From the NCBI GenBank assembly GCA_030549495.1, contig JAUIRK010000099.1, positions 434,001-498,000 of the forward strand: 64,000 bases of DNA, read 5' to 3'. Positions 61,201-64,000 of this stretch are shown here, one piece after another. This DNA comes from Nectonema munidae. Lineage: Eukaryota > Nematomorpha > Nectonematoida > Nectonematidae. Under the pieces are notes generated by a model. That model did not search any database. It was not told the origin of the DNA and saw only the letters and a program-made list of their open reading frames with translations. Numbering within the stretch: the first letter of the stretch is position 1; each line of letters begins with the position of its first letter. A program made the position numbers and the translations under genes.

Positions 61201-63047
61201 AACATGTACTGATATCAAGACTAACAGAACCAAAGTAATTGCTTAAACTGACATATCTGCCAGACATATTTTGAGAGTGAATTTGCTAAATATGTCTATA
61301 CAAGGAAAAGATGAGACTATAATCTATGTGTCAGAAAAGTTCACGGCTTTCAAAGCATAGCTGAGGCTAGAAAAGATTGAACTAGCAAAAACCGCCTCTT
61401 ATACACGTTTGAACCTTTTTCTGGAAGATAAAAAAGACGCCTCACTTCTGGCCGTATAATGTGTCATTGTTGGGCACCAATACAAAGTTTGGGAAGACCC
61501 TTTGACATCTAAGCTGATGATCTTTCAGAAGAAGAGTCTTCTATCCAAAATCTTCAAGAGGAGCCTTTAGAGACCCAGCATGAAGAAACTCTTCGTTTTA
61601 TTTTTCAGCGACAAACTCCAAGTGTGTTCTGAACTACTATGAAAAAAAGAAACCAGTTCTTGTATTCGAGGCTGTATTGCTTTTCGCTACAAACTATTTG
61701 TATGAATCACGATTTGCAGCTCTGACAGCCATCAACCACGAATAGGAACATGATTCAAGCCCAAGGCTCCAATTAAAATTAATTTACCAATTAACATAAA
61801 AAATATATTTTTTAAAGAATGTTACAGAATATTATTCCAGACGTGGTTGTTTTAATTAATGTCAAGTTTTAAATTTGGTAATGCTGTGAATGTAATAAAA
61901 TTTAATGATGTTAATTTTGTCTTTCACAACTCTAAAGTACCGCTCTTACCAACAATTGCAATTTTCGTCCCTTACTTTTACAGCCAGATAATCATGTTTT
62001 AATAAAATATATGCAAATAAATTAGTGGGGTGGCATCATATTTAGAGAAATATAATTGGGGTCGCCTAAAACAAAAGGTTGTGATCATTGCACTAGACCA
62101 AAGTCCTTTATACGAAAGTTGCATTAGAGAAATGTACATTTAGACGAAAGTACCATAGACAAAACAATAATATCTCACAGAAAGAGGAAGCACAAACAAT
62201 GAATATTAGACTAATCGCAGCAATTCGAGTTTCCAAACTAAGGGTGAGAATCTATCTTTGTAGTTCTGAAGTTTTAACTTTCTTTTGCAGGTTGTAAGTA
62301 TTACATTTTACAAAATTATATCATATTTATTTTAAAAGGTTAGGTTAACTTTTAAAATGTATATAGATTTGAAATTGGATTGGAGACATAAATGGTTTTG
62401 CAAAATGGGTTTCACATTCCCAATAAAATTTTATAAGGGTTACCAACATATTTTGAGAATGTACGTCATTGATGTATTGGCATTTACAAAATTATCGCAA
62501 GAAAAGTTAACGGCATCGACAAAAATTCTGGAGTCGGCACATCCCTAATTTAATCGTAGATACCAGAATCTCATATGATTGTCAAGTGTGTACCGGAACA
62601 AATGCTGATTTGGTTCATATAAGCACAATTGGCAATGATACCAAGGAAAACTTCATTCATGAGAAAACAATGTTTTGTGATTCAATGCTCTTTTGTGTTA
62701 ATTAATGTTATATTACAAAAGTCGACATATTTCGCCATCGTTGCTATGTCGCGTTTAAAAGATTTTATGAATTTTATCATTCATATAAAAAATTAATACA
62801 TTCAACGGAAACTATTGGCACATGAAGTCATTAGAAAAAGTCTCCACAAAATCTCAACCGTGGAAGGAACGCGGCCTCCCTTTAAAGTCCAAAGGCCCAG
62901 CTGGTATTCTCGTAAAAGGAGTGCCGTGTAAGAGAGACGAGGACTTGTTTAAATAAATTACCGATGGAAAGTACCTGCAGGGCTTACACCAGTTCGTCTG
63001 TTGTTCCAGTCCAAATCTTGCTCGGCACTTCTTTGGGTTGTTTCCGT
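57352..63047 (-). CDS. pan: TCF/LEF transcription factor (pangolin), last two exons
   Basis: Gene-level entry. Joining the two exons gives a textbook C-clamp: [16 protein letters not shown], then [12 protein letters not shown], with cysteine spacing C-x12-C-x2-C-x5-C. The C-clamp is found in E-type TCF proteins, where it contacts helper DNA sites beside the HMG-box site. TCF proteins sit on Wnt target genes and recruit beta-catenin or Groucho. The HMG box and beta-catenin-binding region must be in exons right of the window. After the C-clamp comes a Ser/Asn/His-rich tail of about 280 residues with little order. The 4.8 kb intron inside the C-clamp holds nested transposons. Splice phase fits exactly (two bases plus one, giving Arg). 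Confidence 0.92.
58505..62090 (+). mobile_element. hAT transposon (SCAND3/ZBED5 type), defective, with a nested IS630-like insertion
   Basis: Left end CAGGGTTCCCAACCATGGGG, right end inverted CAATGATCACAACCTTTTG; GGGGTCGC-type motif inside both. Flanks CACTAAAC (58,497) and CACTAGAC (62,091) form an 8-bp duplication with one mismatch. The plus strand codes, with many stops and frameshifts, for a BED-finger end ([17 protein letters not shown]), [78 protein letters not shown] and the C-terminal [20 protein letters not shown]. It is a copy of the widespread SCAND3/FAM200-like hAT family and is clearly inactive. Confidence 0.85.
59070..60170 (+). mobile_element. IS630/Tc1-like element nested in the hAT element
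   Basis: Ends TAGCATT and AATGCTA lie between TA dinucleotides, as for Tc1/mariner/IS630 insertions. Each terminal inverted repeat contains about three copies of a 21-bp unit (CTTTAAGTTCGTCCTTTTTC) in opposite orientation at the two ends: 59,081-59,143 on the left and about 60,101-60,165 on the right. The inside codes for a broken transposase with a leading helical region ([20 protein letters not shown]) and the first catalytic Asp block ([15 protein letters not shown]). Frameshifts and stops are present. Confidence 0.82.
62975..63047 (-). CDS. pan: TCF exon: start of C-clamp
   Basis: Minus-strand acceptor ctttttag, donor TGCAG|GTACTT; two bases in, two out. Encodes [20 protein letters not shown] and KPC plus the first two bases of the next Arg codon. 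Only 73 nt. Confidence 0.9.
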
Positions 63048-64000
63048 CTAAAAAGAAAAGGCTTGCATTTTCAGGTTTCGTAAAACGTAATCTTCTAAAT
63101 TGTAGGCAGGCAAGTGTGTGTTGAAATTAAGCAATAAAAGTGATGTGTCGGACATGCCCCCCCCCCCCAGAATGCGAATCAAGGTAACTTCAAGGTAACA
63201 CAAAATGAATCAAGGTAAATGATGGCCTTCACATCAAATAGCTTGAGCATGATACAGCAAATACACGTCAATCACTCCTCCCAAAACCAATCAAAGCCAC
63301 GACCTCCTTTTTATCCTTTGAAATATTTATGGTACAAATGCTACTTTCAAAGACCCAAACCAAGAAGAAAATTTTGTTATTAAATTGAAAACCCGTTTTA
63401 ATCATAACTAAGCAATTGCAATAAGGCCATAGCATTTCCCTATGGATAGTTTTTTGATTTACTATTAAAAAAGTTATAGAGAAATTGGATACACTTTGGA
63501 AATGTCAAGGTTTTTTTTGTTTTATGACTACACAACGAAAATGATCAAATGAGTAAACAGATGTTCTAATCAACATGATAGCTTTGTAAATTTGTCTTGC
63601 TGAGAAAAGTCATGAGAAGTGAAAATAAATCTGTAAATAAAGTTTTGTTATGCAGTGAAATTTAGTAACCGTTGTTTATTGGATTTAACTGCTAAGATCA
63701 GCAATTTTTGAGAGATTTGTGCCAGGCATTCACAACGACTATCTTCGATGTCCCGATTTTCCAGGATTGTGCCGGTTTTGTCCGTTTCTTAACAGCGAAA
63801 TCCCGGTATTTATAAGAATCCCGGTTTATCCTTCACTAATGTATGCCAAAAAGGTGTTTTAAAAAATTTAGCTACATATGTAATGGTTTTTTATATTAAT
63901 TATTTTTATAATAGTTCTTGACTTTTTTTCAATACCATTTAGTCGCGGTTTGAGTTTGATAAGTTAAAATCCGAAAATCCTAGCAACTTCTGGACTAGAT
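63048..64000 (-). other. TCF intron upstream of the C-clamp exon
   Basis: Contains a run of 12 C at 63,157 and three copies of TCAAGGTAA near 63,180-63,220. A GC-richer patch at 63,720-63,840 repeats CCCGGT/TCCCGAT phrases and may be an old element. No HMG-box exon is seen. Confidence 0.5.

Larger units (their letters stand above)
58208..62974 (-). other. TCF intron inside the C-clamp
   Basis: Nearly all of this intron is taken by the hAT element at 58,505-62,090. The remaining 62.1-62.97 kb is AT-rich with no recognised element. Confidence 0.7.

Overview
This is a 64 kb piece of an AT-rich, intron-rich animal genome. It is an invertebrate and most likely an arthropod; a copepod-like crustacean is my best guess, but the sequence alone does not prove it. 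There are no operons, ribosome sites, CRISPR arrays or recognisable tRNA/rRNA genes. Three host genes can be assembled from exons whose splice phases agree, and one further host exon is visible. Most of the rest is intron or intergenic DNA filled with mobile-element remains.

Layout. (1) About 1.2-35.7 kb, plus strand: the 3' two thirds of a large lipid transfer protein (LLTP; apolipophorin/vitellogenin/apoB superfamily). I place 24 exons totalling 1,679 codons plus a stop. The gene starts left of the window. Its introns hold a DIRS-like retroelement fossil (3.3-4.4 kb), a LINE lacking most of its reverse transcriptase (7.2-8.85 kb), a hAT transposon with a hAT MITE inside it (23.36-26.25 kb), a second hAT-type MITE (26.6-26.8 kb) and another LINE (33.95-35.1 kb). 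(2) 35.7-41.1 kb: intergenic, with one small foldback element. (3) 41.1-49.05 kb, minus strand: a secreted frizzled-related protein (sFRP) gene of three exons, encoding a signal peptide plus a ten-cysteine Frizzled domain and a netrin-like domain. Its large intron carries a multicopy zinc-finger ORF family (42.1-43.76 kb) and a LINE tail. (4) 49-57 kb: a piggyBac-type MITE, a minus-strand exon with a transmembrane helix from an unrecognised gene, and an internally deleted hAT element. (5) 57.35-63.05 kb, minus strand: the last two exons of a TCF/LEF (pangolin) transcription factor, recognised from a C-clamp split exactly across the intron. That intron holds a 3.6 kb hAT element which itself contains a 1.1 kb IS630/Tc1-like element.

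How the genes relate. sFRP binds Wnt ligands outside the cell and TCF is the nuclear effector of Wnt/beta-catenin signalling, so two ends of one pathway lie on the same strand about 8 kb apart. The LLTP gene runs tail-to-tail with sFRP and does an unrelated job, lipid transport in haemolymph. The closeness of apolipophorin and TCF recalls Drosophila, where apolpp and pan are both on chromosome 4, so this may be an old linkage group rather than a functional cluster.

Limits. Exon borders were chosen by eye from AG/GT signals and phase. The least certain are the 3' ends of exons 8, 13 and 21 and exons 23-24. No new multi-gene defence-type system was found. The most notable items are the reconstructed genes, the nested transposons with readable target-site duplications, and a dispersed TTAGTTAG-type repeat not explained by the annotated elements.
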